36,589 bases of DNA from Fervidifonticultor_A sp037443565 (lineage in GTDB: Bacteria > Sysuimicrobiota > Sysuimicrobiia > Sysuimicrobiales > Humicultoraceae). This document shows positions 1 through 8,068 of the stretch, piece after piece. The position numbers and the translations under genes were made by a program. The notes beneath the pieces are model-generated. The model saw only the letters and a program-made list of their open reading frames with translations, had not been told where the DNA came from and did not search any database. Numbering within the stretch: position 1 is the stretch's first letter; each line of letters opens with the position of its first letter. The stretch spans positions 1-36,589 of the forward strand of contig JBBIOB010000027.1 in NCBI GenBank assembly GCA_037443565.1, written 5' to 3'.

Positions 1-543
<543 letters not shown>

Positions 544-594
544 CGTATCCGACTCCTCTCATACGGACGGCCGACTCACAAAGAGACGGCCGGA

Positions 595-670
595 TGGAGC
601 CCACGACCGGATTCGAACCGGTGACCTTGTCCTTACCAAGGACACGCTCTGCCGCCTGAGCTACGTGGGC
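595..670 (-). tRNA. tRNA-Thr (anticodon GGU)
   Basis: The minus strand folds as a 76-nt tRNA. The acceptor stem is GCCCACG with CGTGGGC, the anticodon stem TGTCC/GGACA encloses the loop TTGGTAA (anticodon GGT, reading ACC and ACU), and the T-arm carries GGTTCGAATCC. The 3' TCCA end is encoded. It lies 51 bases upstream of the tuf start. Confidence 0.96.
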
Positions 671-682
671 GCGTCCTCGCGT

Positions 683-710
683 ATTATAGCAAAGGGAGTG
701 TGTCGGTCAA
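683..710 (-). promoter_or_regulatory. Promoter of tRNA-Thr-tuf
   Basis: Read on the minus strand, TTGACC (705-710) and TATAAT (683-688) are separated by 16 bases. The -10 box ends 12 bases before the mature tRNA 5' end, the usual distance for a stable-RNA promoter. The near-consensus match suits strong expression of a tRNA-tuf transcript. Confidence 0.75.
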
Positions 711-762
711 CGCACGCAGGACGGTCCTTTGCGCCGTCGAATCTCACCGGCCGGAGGCGGTC

Positions 763-831
763 ATGGATATCATCTTCTGGCTCATCACCGCGCTGATCAT
801 CTATTTCCTGTTTATCCGTCCGGGCGGCTAG
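763..831 (+). CDS. Putative 22-residue single-span membrane microprotein
   Basis: An ATG at 763 follows a strong ribosome-binding site (GGAGGCGG, about two bases before the ATG at its 3' end). It opens 22 codons ending in TAG at 829-831. The peptide begins MDIIFWLI, is one continuous hydrophobic segment, and ends FIRPGG, so it would form a single transmembrane helix with a short positively charged tail. Its stop codon overlaps the stop codon of the convergent histidine kinase by two bases. I do not recognise a family. The evidence is the Shine-Dalgarno spacing and the unbroken hydrophobic composition; chance occurrence cannot be excluded at this length. It might act on the neighbouring membrane kinase, but only position suggests that. 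Confidence 0.4.
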   Translation: MDIIFWLITALIIYFLFIRPGG

Positions 832-3182
832 CGCGCCCCGCCGTCTGCCGCGGGCAGCCGGAGCGCAAAGGTGCTGCCCTGGCCCGGGATGCTCTGCCTG
901 AGGACCACCGCACCGCCCATCTGCTCCGCCAGCCGGCGCGAGATGTAGAGCCCGAGCCCGCTGCCCCCTGAGGATCGCGTCAGTCCGCGCTCAACCTGAC
1001 CGAATCGGCTGAACAACCGCGCGTGGTGCTCCGGGGGAATGCCCGGGCCGCTGTCGCGCACCAGGGTGTCCACGGCGCCGCGATCCACCTCATGCCAGAT
1101 CTCGATCTCGCCCCGCGCGGTGTACCGGACGCTGTTGCCGAGCAGGTTCAGCAGGATCTGCAGGGTGCGCTCCAGATCCATCCGCACCGCCGGCAGGCCC
1201 GACGTCTCGCGATAGGAGACCGTCAGCCCCTTGCGCTCCACATCGGGCCGGATGGCCTGGACGGCCTGACGCACGAGGTCGGGGAGGTGGCCCTCCTCGA
1301 CGCGCATGGCCAGCGTGCCGTGCTCGAGGCGTGCGGCGTCCAGGTAGTCGTTCACCATGCGGATGAGCCGCTCCACCGAGGCCAGGGCTTCGTCAATCGC
1401 CGTGCGGAGGGGCCCGTCGGCGGCGTCGCGCGCGATCTCCAGATTGCCCTTCATGATCGTGAGCGGCGTCCGCAGCTCATGAGAGGCGATGAAGAAGAAG
1501 TCGTCCCGCAGCCGCTCCATCTCGACTTCCGCGCGGATGTCGCGCAGCAGGACGATCGCGCCGGTCCGCGGCTGGTCGTCCGCGAGCGGTGTCGCGGCGA
1601 TCGCCAGCGCGACGCCGCCCTGGGGTCGCGGTACCAGCACGCGTTGCCAGGACACACGGCGTCCGGCCATCGCGAGGTGCACGGGATGGTCGGCCCAGCC
1701 GATCTCTCCGCCGTCGGACCGACGCAGCGGTAGGACCTCATGGACAGCGCGGCCGGCGAGATCGGGACCGGCGTCGAGGAGCGCGCGCGCGGCATCGTTG
1801 CCCAGCGCGATCCGGCCAGTGGCGTCGACCGTGAGCAGACCCTCATCCATGTTGGCGAGCACGGTCTGGAGCTGCCGGTGCGTAGCCGCTGCGCGCCGCC
1901 GCTCGTCCAGGCTGCGGCGGGCGAGCAGGTACGAGATCCCTGCCACCAACCCGAGCCCGCCGGCCCGCGGCGCCGCGAACACCAGGATGACGGCGGAGAG
2001 CGTGCCGCCGACGCGAAGAAGCACAGCCGTCTCGGTGAGAAGCGTGACGAGAGGGACGACCAGCGGGACCACGACCGTCTGCGGTGTCTCAGTCCAGGCC
2101 AGCGCGATGATGGGTAGGCTGTAGACAAAGAAGTATGGGCTGCGGATGCCTCCGGTCAGGGTGACCAGGACAGCGACGAACACGCTATAGACGGCAATGC
2201 CCACCACCGTGTGCAAAGGGCGCGCGTCGCGGACCTCCCGCAGGTGAAACCAGTAGATGGTGAATGCGCTCACGATCGCGGTGAGCAGGACCAGGCCCTT
2301 CCGGGTCTCGGTCAAGACCTCGGCGCCGGCGGCCATGCCGATGAGCAGCACAAAGCCCCACGCCGCGGCCTCCGTCGCCATCTCGTGGTCCGCGCTGGCG
2401 CGCGGCTCTGCGCGGCGCGCGGCGAAGCGCCGCTCCGCCGCGCGCCGGAGCGCCGGTTCTGTGGCCACCGCGGCGGCGACGAGGCCGTAGGTGACCACCC
2501 CGGCCCACCGAGCCGTCTGCGCGAGTCCGGCCACAAAGGCGAGGAGCGGCAGCGCTCCGAGCGCCTGGGCCGCGGCGTGCCCACGGGGGATGCGCCATCC
2601 GACGACGAGGATGGCCGGCGCCACGAGGAGCGCCACCGCCAGCGGGACCTGGGCGGCGTGAAGCCACGACGGCGCGGGCAACCCGTGCGTGGACGGGACG
2701 GTCAGCATCGTGACGCCGAGGATCAGCGAGGTCACCGCGCCCAATGCGCCGACGCTGGGGACCTCAGCCCGCCCGGCGGACGCCCGACGGGTGGAACGGA
2801 CGACGTCAATCAGGGCCCCAGCGGCAAGTGCGACGCTGAGAACCGGGGCCAGCCAGTAGCCCTCGCCGCCCCAGAGCCCACCGATGATCGCGACAAGCGG
2901 CAGGCCGCCGACGCCCACGAGGACCGCGGGGATGATCCCTGACCGCCGCGTCGCGGCGACGTAGGCGATGGACTGCAGGATGCCGCCGGCGACGAACGCC
3001 AGGGCAAACTCCGGCACAAGGGCGGCCGACCGGCCGTATGCCGGCACGTCAAAGGCTTCGGGGACCGACAGGGCCAAGAACCCGATGCCCAGCTGAATCG
3101 CACCGACGACGATGGCAAGCAGAGGGGGAGAGAAAGGCTCGGGGTGCGGAGACGGCGAAGGCGTCACCGGCGGTGGCTGCAA
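828..3182 (-). CDS. Polytopic membrane PAS sensor histidine kinase
   Basis: This is a 784-residue two-component sensor. A proline-rich N-terminus is followed by roughly 400 residues of many hydrophobic segments (about a dozen membrane spans) of no family I recognise. A PAS domain follows (about 440-545, around NMDEGLLTVDATGRI), then a HisKA domain with the phospho-acceptor box SHELRTPLT (His about 564). The HATPase domain has an N-box (LLNLLGNSVRYT), a G1 box (DSGPGIP) and a G2 box (GGSGLGLYISRRL). All catalytic boxes look intact. The start is TTG at 3180-3182 behind GAGGGGG. It is divergent from the response regulator-diguanylate cyclase at 3250, with 67 bases between starts, so they are a likely cognate pair. 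The signal sensed is unknown. Confidence 0.93.
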   Translation of the reverse strand: MQPPPVTPSPSPHPEPFSPPLLAIVVGAIQLGIGFLALSVPEAFDVPAYGRSAALVPEFALAFVAGGILQSIAYVAATRRSGIIPAVLVGVGGLPLVAIIGGLWGGEGYWLAPVLSVALAAGALIDVVRSTRRASAGRAEVPSVGALGAVTSLILGVTMLTVPSTHGLPAPSWLHAAQVPLAVALLVAPAILVVGWRIPRGHAAAQALGALPLLAFVAGLAQTARWAGVVTYGLVAAAVATEPALRRAAERRFAARRAEPRASADHEMATEAAAWGFVLLIGMAAGAEVLTETRKGLVLLTAIVSAFTIYWFHLREVRDARPLHTVVGIAVYSVFVAVLVTLTGGIRSPYFFVYSLPIIALAWTETPQTVVVPLVVPLVTLLTETAVLLRVGGTLSAVILVFAAPRAGGLGLVAGISYLLARRSLDERRRAAATHRQLQTVLANMDEGLLTVDATGRIALGNDAARALLDAGPDLAGRAVHEVLPLRRSDGGEIGWADHPVHLAMAGRRVSWQRVLVPRPQGGVALAIAATPLADDQPRTGAIVLLRDIRAEVEMERLRDDFFFIASHELRTPLTIMKGNLEIARDAADGPLRTAIDEALASVERLIRMVNDYLDAARLEHGTLAMRVEEGHLPDLVRQAVQAIRPDVERKGLTVSYRETSGLPAVRMDLERTLQILLNLLGNSVRYTARGEIEIWHEVDRGAVDTLVRDSGPGIPPEHHARLFSRFGQVERGLTRSSGGSGLGLYISRRLAEQMGGAVVLRQSIPGQGSTFALRLPAADGGAR

Positions 3183-3249
3183 AGCGGCCCCCTCGCGGGA
3201 TGGCAGAGGGATTTCTGGGTATTATTCCACACGAGGAGGGCGTCCCCTC

Positions 3250-4278
3250 TTGAGCCCCGATCCCGGCGCAACGATTGCGGCCAGTGACCACATTCCGAAG
3301 CTACTCGTGGTCGACGACGAGCAGGCCATTCTCGATCTGCTGCGCCGGAGGCTTGAAGCGCTCGGGGGCGCCGTTTCGACGCTACCCGGGGGCAGTACCG
3401 TCGTCGAGACCGCGCGGCGCCTGCAGCCTGACCTCATCCTCTTGGATGTCATGATGCCCGACCTCGATGGGTTCTCGGTGGTGCAGGCCCTCAAAGCCGA
3501 TCCCGACGTCCACCACATCCCGGTCATCATGATGACCGCCCGATCGGAGCTCGCCAGCCGGGTTCAGGGCCTGGACCTCGGCGCGCACGACTACGTGTCC
3601 AAGCCGTTCGAAACCGCCGAGCTCGTCGCCCGCATTCGGGCCGCGCTGCGGGTCAAGCAGCTCCAAGACGCCCTCATGCACGCGAACAGGAAGCTGGAGC
3701 AGCTGGCCACGAGCGATCCCCTCACCGAGCTGCCCAACCGGCGGACGTTCGACGAGCAGTTCTTCCTGGCCATCGAGCGGAGCCGGCGCAGCGGAGAACC
3801 GGTCTCGGTGATGATGATTGACCTCGACGACTTCAAGCGGATCAACGACGAGCGTGGCCATCAGGCCGGTGACGAAGCCCTGCGGCAGATCGGCCGGGTC
3901 CTCGGCGGCCGGCAGCGCAAGACCGACCTGGTGGCCCGGTACGGCGGTGATGAGTTCGTCTGGGTCCTGCCGGGGGCGGCGGCCAAGAGCGCTGTCGAGT
4001 TGGCGGCGTGGCTCCACCGGGCGGTGGAGGACGCGCCGGTTCCTGTCGACGGGGGGACGATCGAACTCACCGTCAGCGTCGGCATCACCACGTTCAGCCC
4101 GTCCGAACACGGGGTGATCGGGACGAACACGGTCCTGGAGACCGCCGACCAGGCCCTGCGCGAGGCCAAGACGACGGGCCGCAATCGCGTCGTGTATCGA
4201 GAGCTCGGCCTGCAGGAGGTTGTCGCGGACGACGCCGCGCCGGACGAGGAAGTGCCAGGGGTGACGCGTTACCGCTGA
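3250..4278 (+). CDS. Response regulator with GGDEF diguanylate cyclase output
   Basis: This PleD/WspR-like protein of 342 residues would make cyclic di-GMP when phosphorylated. The receiver domain (about 17-135) has the acidic pair DD, the phospho-acceptor Asp66 in LILLDVMMPDLDG and Lys118 in SKPF. A short helical linker leads to the GGDEF domain (about 160-320), with a perfect GGDEF signature at 232-236. The inhibitory I-site RxxD (RKTD, 223-226) sits exactly five residues before it, so product inhibition is expected. I chose the TTG at 3250 because GAGGAGGG lies nine bases upstream. An upstream in-frame ATG at 3112 would lie inside the divergent kinase gene and has no domain support. No EAL or HD-GYP domain is nearby. 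Confidence 0.93.
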   Translation: MSPDPGATIAASDHIPKLLVVDDEQAILDLLRRRLEALGGAVSTLPGGSTVVETARRLQPDLILLDVMMPDLDGFSVVQALKADPDVHHIPVIMMTARSELASRVQGLDLGAHDYVSKPFETAELVARIRAALRVKQLQDALMHANRKLEQLATSDPLTELPNRRTFDEQFFLAIERSRRSGEPVSVMMIDLDDFKRINDERGHQAGDEALRQIGRVLGGRQRKTDLVARYGGDEFVWVLPGAAAKSAVELAAWLHRAVEDAPVPVDGGTIELTVSVGITTFSPSEHGVIGTNTVLETADQALREAKTTGRNRVVYRELGLQEVVADDAAPDEEVPGVTRYR

Positions 4279-4309
4279 GCCTGAACGGCGGCAGAGTGGC
4301 GCGGAGTGC

Positions 4310-4396
4310 TGGTGGGCAGGGTGGGATTTGAACCCACACGTCCTCGCGGACAACGGGTTTTAAGCCCGTCGCGTCTTCCCCTTCCGCCACCTGCCC
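4310..4396 (-). tRNA. tRNA-Leu (anticodon UAA)
   Basis: This is an 87-nt class II tRNA on the minus strand. The acceptor is GGGCAGG with CCTGCCC, the anticodon stem ACGGG/CCCGT encloses CTTAAAA (anticodon TAA), and the long variable arm and T-loop GGTTCAAATCC are present. ACCA is encoded at the 3' end. A TACAAT box at 4404-4409 lies seven bases upstream of the mature 5' end and is the likely -10 element; no convincing -35 was seen. Confidence 0.96.
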
Positions 4397-4452
4397 GACG
4401 CCTATTGTAAACTACTCCGGCCAGGGAATCACGCCGCACGGGGGATGGAACC

Positions 4453-5690
4453 GTGACGCGGGGAACGGATGGCCCGGCTGAACGCGGGATCGCGCTGATC
4501 TCGGTCGTGGTGCTGCTGGTCGTGCTCACGGGATCATCGCTTGTGCTCGTCTGGTTCATGAACCAGCAGCAGGCCCGCGCCGGGCTGCGATACCGCTCGA
4601 CCGTCGCGCTCGCGCTGGCAGAAGCGGGCGTGCACAAGGCGTTGTCCATCCTCGAATCGGTGGCTCCAGATGGAAGCGGCCCGGGGCATGCCTGGCGCCC
4701 CACCGGCTACTCCGAGCTGGCGTCGACCGGCGCGTTCGAAGGGCGCCTCACCCTGGCTCTCGCGGATGAGCCCGGCGGTACCATCCTGATCACCAGCGTG
4801 GGCGAGGTCGCAGGAGCGATCCGGCGCGTGCGGGCGCGGGTACTCCTGGCCTCGCCGACGCTGCAGGCGGCGCTGTACGGGATGAGCGTCGTCCGCTTCG
4901 AACGGCCCCCGGCGGCCACCCTCATCCTCCCATACGCGGCGGGGAGCGGGGATCGCCCTTGGGTGCACATCGCTGCGGGCAAGGGGGTCCTGCTGGCCAC
5001 GACCGACGTGATGCTCAATCGCACGGCCAGGACCGTCGAGGTCGCCCCCGGCCCGGTCGACGCGCCCGCGAATGGCGGCACGGTGGCGACACAGCGTCTG
5101 GGACCGATACGGTTCATGCTGGCCAGGGGCGCAGAGCTGATGGTCGGCCAGGAGCATCAGCGCATCGGTGTCCAGCAGCTGCGGATCATGGGCCTTCCCA
5201 TCGAAGACGTCATCGAGCGGATCGGGGCGTTGCCCCAGGTGCCGGAGGTCGATCGAGCCTTTTTCAAGGCCCTGGCCACCGCGAACACCGGCAACGCGGG
5301 GCTGAACGAAGCGGCAGGGCAGTACCACGGCGACCGGGATCTGAACAGGAAACGCGACAGCCTCTACACCCCGGCCCAGTTCGGCCGGCTCCAGTCGTAC
5401 ATGAGCTCTGGGGGCGGTCCCTCCCAGCTCACAGGCGTGATCTACGTGACAGGCGGGGTCGCGTTGATCGGACGCCAGGCTCTGCAGATCGTCGAGGGCG
5501 CGCTGGTGACCGAGGGAACCGTGGAGATCAGCCAGGGCGCCTCGATGGAGATCACCCATTCCGCCGTCACCCGGTCGCTGCCAGGGCTGATCGCGTTAGA
5601 CCGGGGGGCACTGACTGTCACGGACGAGGCCAGGCTGCGCGTCCACGGCCTCGTCTACGCCAACAGAGTCGTGGCGCTGGGGACCCCCTG
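4453..5690 (+). pseudogene. PilX-like type IV pilus minor component, 3' end missing
   Basis: The GTG at 4453 follows GGGGATGG. The N-terminus has a prepilin/PilX_N pattern: a charged leader, ERGIALIS, a hydrophobic helix of about 20 residues, and a segment like those of PilX proteins. Residues about 50-130 resemble a PilX head. The C-terminal part (about 320-410) is rich in short glycine/valine beta repeats such as VYVTGGVALIG and ends near GLVYANRVV. After about 5685 the frame stays open to 6777 but passes through tRNA-Cys, tRNA-Gly and the end of the permease gene, so the native stop is lost. The last sensible codon is estimated at about 5670-5690. Such proteins help assemble or tip type IV pili. 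No other pilus genes are in the window. Confidence 0.6.
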
Positions 5691-5987
5691 GAGCCAGTTG
5701 ACTGGGGTGTCCAGCGCCACGCCAGCAATGTCGGCGTGCGCGCCTAGCGTCGCGGCGAACGTCGGGTTGGACGACCGCACGACGGCGACGCCGATCGCGC
5801 GCAGTTCGCGGACAACCGTTCCGCGGGCTGCGCTGACCAGCGCGGTGAAGTTCACAGGAAGAGTTCTGTCGAACCCAACGACCAAGTACTCACGTTCGGC
5901 CGACGCCTCGGCCGGCAGCAGGGGCGACGTATGCGGCAGGGCAACAAGGGCAACGCACAACAGCAGGGCGGCGAAGATTCTTCCCAT
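5655..5987 (-). pseudogene. N-terminal fragment of a secreted subtilisin-like (S8) protease
   Basis: The 110-codon frame starts at an ATG (5985-5987) behind GGGGAGGT. It has a clear signal peptide (MGRIFAALLLCVALVALPH, cleavage probably near AEASA) and then a segment resembling an inhibitor I9 propeptide (YLVVGFDRTLP...AIGVAVVRSSNPTFAATL). In such proteases this is followed by a catalytic Asp/His/Ser domain of about 300 residues; here the frame stops at once after VNWLQGVPS with a non-homologous ATTLLA tail. The break coincides with the point where the convergent PilX-like gene is cut. The protease assignment rests on signal peptide plus propeptide pattern only; no catalytic residue is present. 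Confidence 0.55.
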
Positions 5988-6201
5988 ACCACACCTCCCC
6001 GAAGGCTGGCATGATCTTCACCACAACGATGGGCTCCCACCCCCTCTGAGATGGCGTACCAGGACAGCGGTTGGCGAGGATGCTTCGACTCGCTCACCCA
6101 GGGTTCCTCCAACCCAGACCCACATGTGCCCTGGCCGCGCTCTCTTCGAGCACCTGGCCGGACGATGGACGGGTGAGAGCTGCGGGACGTTTGAAGGAAG
6201 G
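5988..6201 (-). other. Leader region upstream of the protease fragment, no gene seen
   Basis: These 214 bases separate the protease fragment from tRNA-Cys. No convincing reading frame was found. On the minus strand a stretch around 6070-6115 contains GGAGGAACCCTGGGTGA, which resembles the core of c-di-AMP (ydaO) riboswitches. The expected closing P1 stem and the conserved GCTAACCTC box were not found, so this is only a resemblance. The region probably holds the 5' leader of the protease fragment. Confidence 0.25.
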
Positions 6202-6276
6202 TGGAGGCGGCGGCCGGATTCGAACCGGCGTATGGGGGTTTTGCAGACCCCTGCCTTGCCTCTTGGCTACGCCGCC
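6202..6276 (-). tRNA. tRNA-Cys (anticodon GCA)
   Basis: A 75-nt tRNA on the minus strand. The acceptor is GGCGGCG with CGCCGCC, the anticodon stem GGGGT/ACCCC encloses CTGCAAA (anticodon GCA), and the T-arm has GGTTCGAATCC. TCCA is encoded. It lies 13 bases downstream of tRNA-Gly and probably shares its transcript. Confidence 0.96.
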
Positions 6277-6289
6277 CTGTTCGTGCCCA

Positions 6290-6364
6290 TGGAGCGGGAG
6301 ATGGGACTTGAACCCACGGCCTTCTCCTTGGCAAGGAGACGCTCTACCTCTGAGCTACTCCCGC
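6290..6364 (-). tRNA. tRNA-Gly (anticodon GCC)
   Basis: A 75-nt tRNA on the minus strand. The acceptor is GCGGGAG with CTCCCGC, the anticodon stem TCTCC/GGAGA encloses TTGCCAA (anticodon GCC), and the T-arm has GGTTCAAGTCC. TCCA is encoded. It is the first gene of a tRNA-Gly/tRNA-Cys pair. Confidence 0.96.
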
Positions 6365-6381
6365 TCGTCGAGCGCACCCCG

Positions 6382-6410
6382 ATTATAGCCACGCGCGCCG
6401 GTCAAGTCCA
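6382..6410 (-). promoter_or_regulatory. Promoter of the tRNA-Gly/tRNA-Cys pair
   Basis: On the minus strand a perfect TATAAT (6382-6387) lies 17 bases from the mature tRNA-Gly end. A weak -35 candidate TGGACT (6405-6410) is 17 bases further upstream. The -35 overlaps the last codons of the permease gene, so the tRNAs can be transcribed independently of it. Confidence 0.6.
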
Positions 6411-7430
6411 GAATCGCCGCCGCTCGCGCAGGAGCACGATCAGGAAGAAGGGGGCGCCGAGCATCGCGGTCAGGATGCCTACCGGCAGCTCGGCGGAGGG
6501 TAGCACGGTTCGCGCGGCGACGTCGGCGACGACCAGCAGCGTCGCGCCCCCCAGCGCCGCGGCCAGGAGCAGGCGGCGGTGCTCGGGCCCGACCAGCAGC
6601 CGCAGGAGATGGGGGACGATCAACCCGACGAACCCGATCAGGCCGGCGGCGGCCACCGCGGCGGCAGCCATCATGCCCCCCGCGGCGGTCAGCAGCCGCC
6701 GGGCGCGGGGCACGTCAACCCCCATCGACCGCGCCGCTTCATCCCCGAGCAGCAGTGCATTGAGGTCGCGGCCGTAGAGCCAGGCGATCCCTAGCCCGGT
6801 GGCGACCAGGGGCGCGGCCATGGCGGCATGCGGCCAGCCGCGCCCGGAGAACCCGCCCATGAGCCAGAAGATGACCCGCTGCAGGCTCTCGCCGCCGGAG
6901 AGCTGCAGCCAGGAGACGACCGCGCCGATGAACGCGCTGACCGCGATCCCGGCAAGCAGCAGGTCTTCGATCGGCGCATCGTTGCCCCGCCGCGCCAGCC
7001 CGTAGACCAGCGTGACGGCCGCAATTGCGCCGACGAGGGCGGCCAGCGGCGTGGCCGCGAGCCCGACCAGCCCGCCGGTCAGGCCGCCGGTGATCGCCAG
7101 CGTCGCGCCGAGCGCGGCGCCCGCCGACACACCTATCAGGTAGGGATCGGCGAGCGGGTTGCGCAGCAGCCCCTGGAACACGGTGCCCGCGCCGGCCAGC
7201 CCGGCGCCCACGACGAGCGCGAGCGCGACCCGGGGCAGGCGCAGCTCGAGCACGATCGCCGCGGCGGTCTCGGTCCACCCGGCGCCGGCCGGCAGGCCGA
7301 GGCGGTCGAGCAGGACGGCGACGACGACCGCCGGGGGAATGGCCACGGGTCCGGTCGCCACGCCGAGCAGCACGGCCACCACTAGCAGCCCCATCAGGAG
7401 GGGCTCGACCAGGGGCCGGCGGGGACGCAA
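6402..7430 (-). CDS. FecCD/BtuC-type ABC transporter permease
   Basis: This is an integral membrane subunit of an importer for ferric siderophore, haem or vitamin B12, about 342 residues with roughly ten membrane spans. Family motifs are clear: RLPRVALALVVGAGLAGAG near the N-terminus, GLLRNPLADPYLIGVSAGAALGA, WLMGGF, and the cytoplasmic coupling region GLIGFVGLIVPHLLR near the C-terminus. The substrate cannot be read from the sequence. The start is uncertain: TTG at 7430 gives a typical N-terminus, ATG at 7394 would remove 12 residues, and neither has a good ribosome-binding site. It follows folE by only 8 bases. No partner ATPase of the FecE/BtuD type and no binding protein is encoded beside it; tRNA genes follow. 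Confidence 0.92.
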   Translation of the reverse strand: MRPRRPLVEPLLMGLLVVAVLLGVATGPVAIPPAVVVAVLLDRLGLPAGAGWTETAAAIVLELRLPRVALALVVGAGLAGAGTVFQGLLRNPLADPYLIGVSAGAALGATLAITGGLTGGLVGLAATPLAALVGAIAAVTLVYGLARRGNDAPIEDLLLAGIAVSAFIGAVVSWLQLSGGESLQRVIFWLMGGFSGRGWPHAAMAAPLVATGLGIAWLYGRDLNALLLGDEAARSMGVDVPRARRLLTAAGGMMAAAAVAAAGLIGFVGLIVPHLLRLLVGPEHRRLLLAAALGGATLLVVADVAARTVLPSAELPVGILTAMLGAPFFLIVLLRERRRFWT

Positions 7431-7438
7431 GGGCGTGG

Positions 7439-8026
7439 CTATCGGCGTCCCTCGACGATCGCGAAGAATTCCGCACGGGTCCGCGCGTCGTCGCGGAAGA
7501 GGCCGCGCGTGGCCGACGTCACCACGCGGCTGCCCGGCTTCTTCACGCCGCGGGCCGTCATGCAGAGGTGTTCGGCCTCGATCACCACCGCGGCGCCCCG
7601 TGCGCCCAGGCCACCCTCGCAGAACAGATCGGCCACCTGCGCCGTCAGACGCTCCTGCACCTGCGGCCGCCGGGCCAGCGTCTCCACCAGCCGCGCGATC
7701 TTGCTGATCCCGATGACCCGGCCCTCCGGAATGTAACCGACGTGCGCCACCCCGTGGAACGGCATCAGGTGGTGCTCGCACATGGAGTAGAACGGGATGT
7801 CCTTGATCACGATCATCTCGTGATGGTCCTCGTCGAACCCGACCTGCAGCAGATCGAGGGGGTCGCCCCGCAGGCCGCTGAAGAGCTCCTCGTACATCTC
7901 GGCGATGCGCCGCGGCGTCTCACGGAGGCCTTCGCGATCCGGATCTTCGCCGATCGCCTCCAGGATGGCGCGCACGGCGGCGGCGATCTTCTGTTTGTCA
8001 ACGGCGGCAGGGGTCAGGTCCAGCAT
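7439..8026 (-). CDS. folE: GTP cyclohydrolase I
   Basis: FolE converts GTP to 7,8-dihydroneopterin triphosphate, the first step of folate synthesis. The 195-residue protein carries the signature SMCEHHLMPF (zinc Cys and His), GISKIARLV, RPQVQERLT and the second zinc Cys in EHLCMTARG, so the active site looks complete. I chose the ATG at 8024-8026 because GAGGAG stands six bases before it; a GTG at 8065 would add 13 residues without a good ribosome-binding site. It lies just downstream of folP, so two folate genes are adjacent. The next gene, the FecCD-type permease, starts within ten bases of the stop codon. Confidence 0.96.
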   Translation of the reverse strand: MLDLTPAAVDKQKIAAAVRAILEAIGEDPDREGLRETPRRIAEMYEELFSGLRGDPLDLLQVGFDEDHHEMIVIKDIPFYSMCEHHLMPFHGVAHVGYIPEGRVIGISKIARLVETLARRPQVQERLTAQVADLFCEGGLGARGAAVVIEAEHLCMTARGVKKPGSRVVTSATRGLFRDDARTRAEFFAIVEGRR

Positions 8027-8068
8027 CGGCATCTCCTCTTCAATGGTGGCCTTGTTCGATTCCACATC

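Noticed and set aside
5691..6777. Open extension of the PilX-like frame to 774 codons
   Set aside because: It reads through tRNA-Cys, tRNA-Gly and the antisense of the permease gene, and shows no domain similarity after about 5685.
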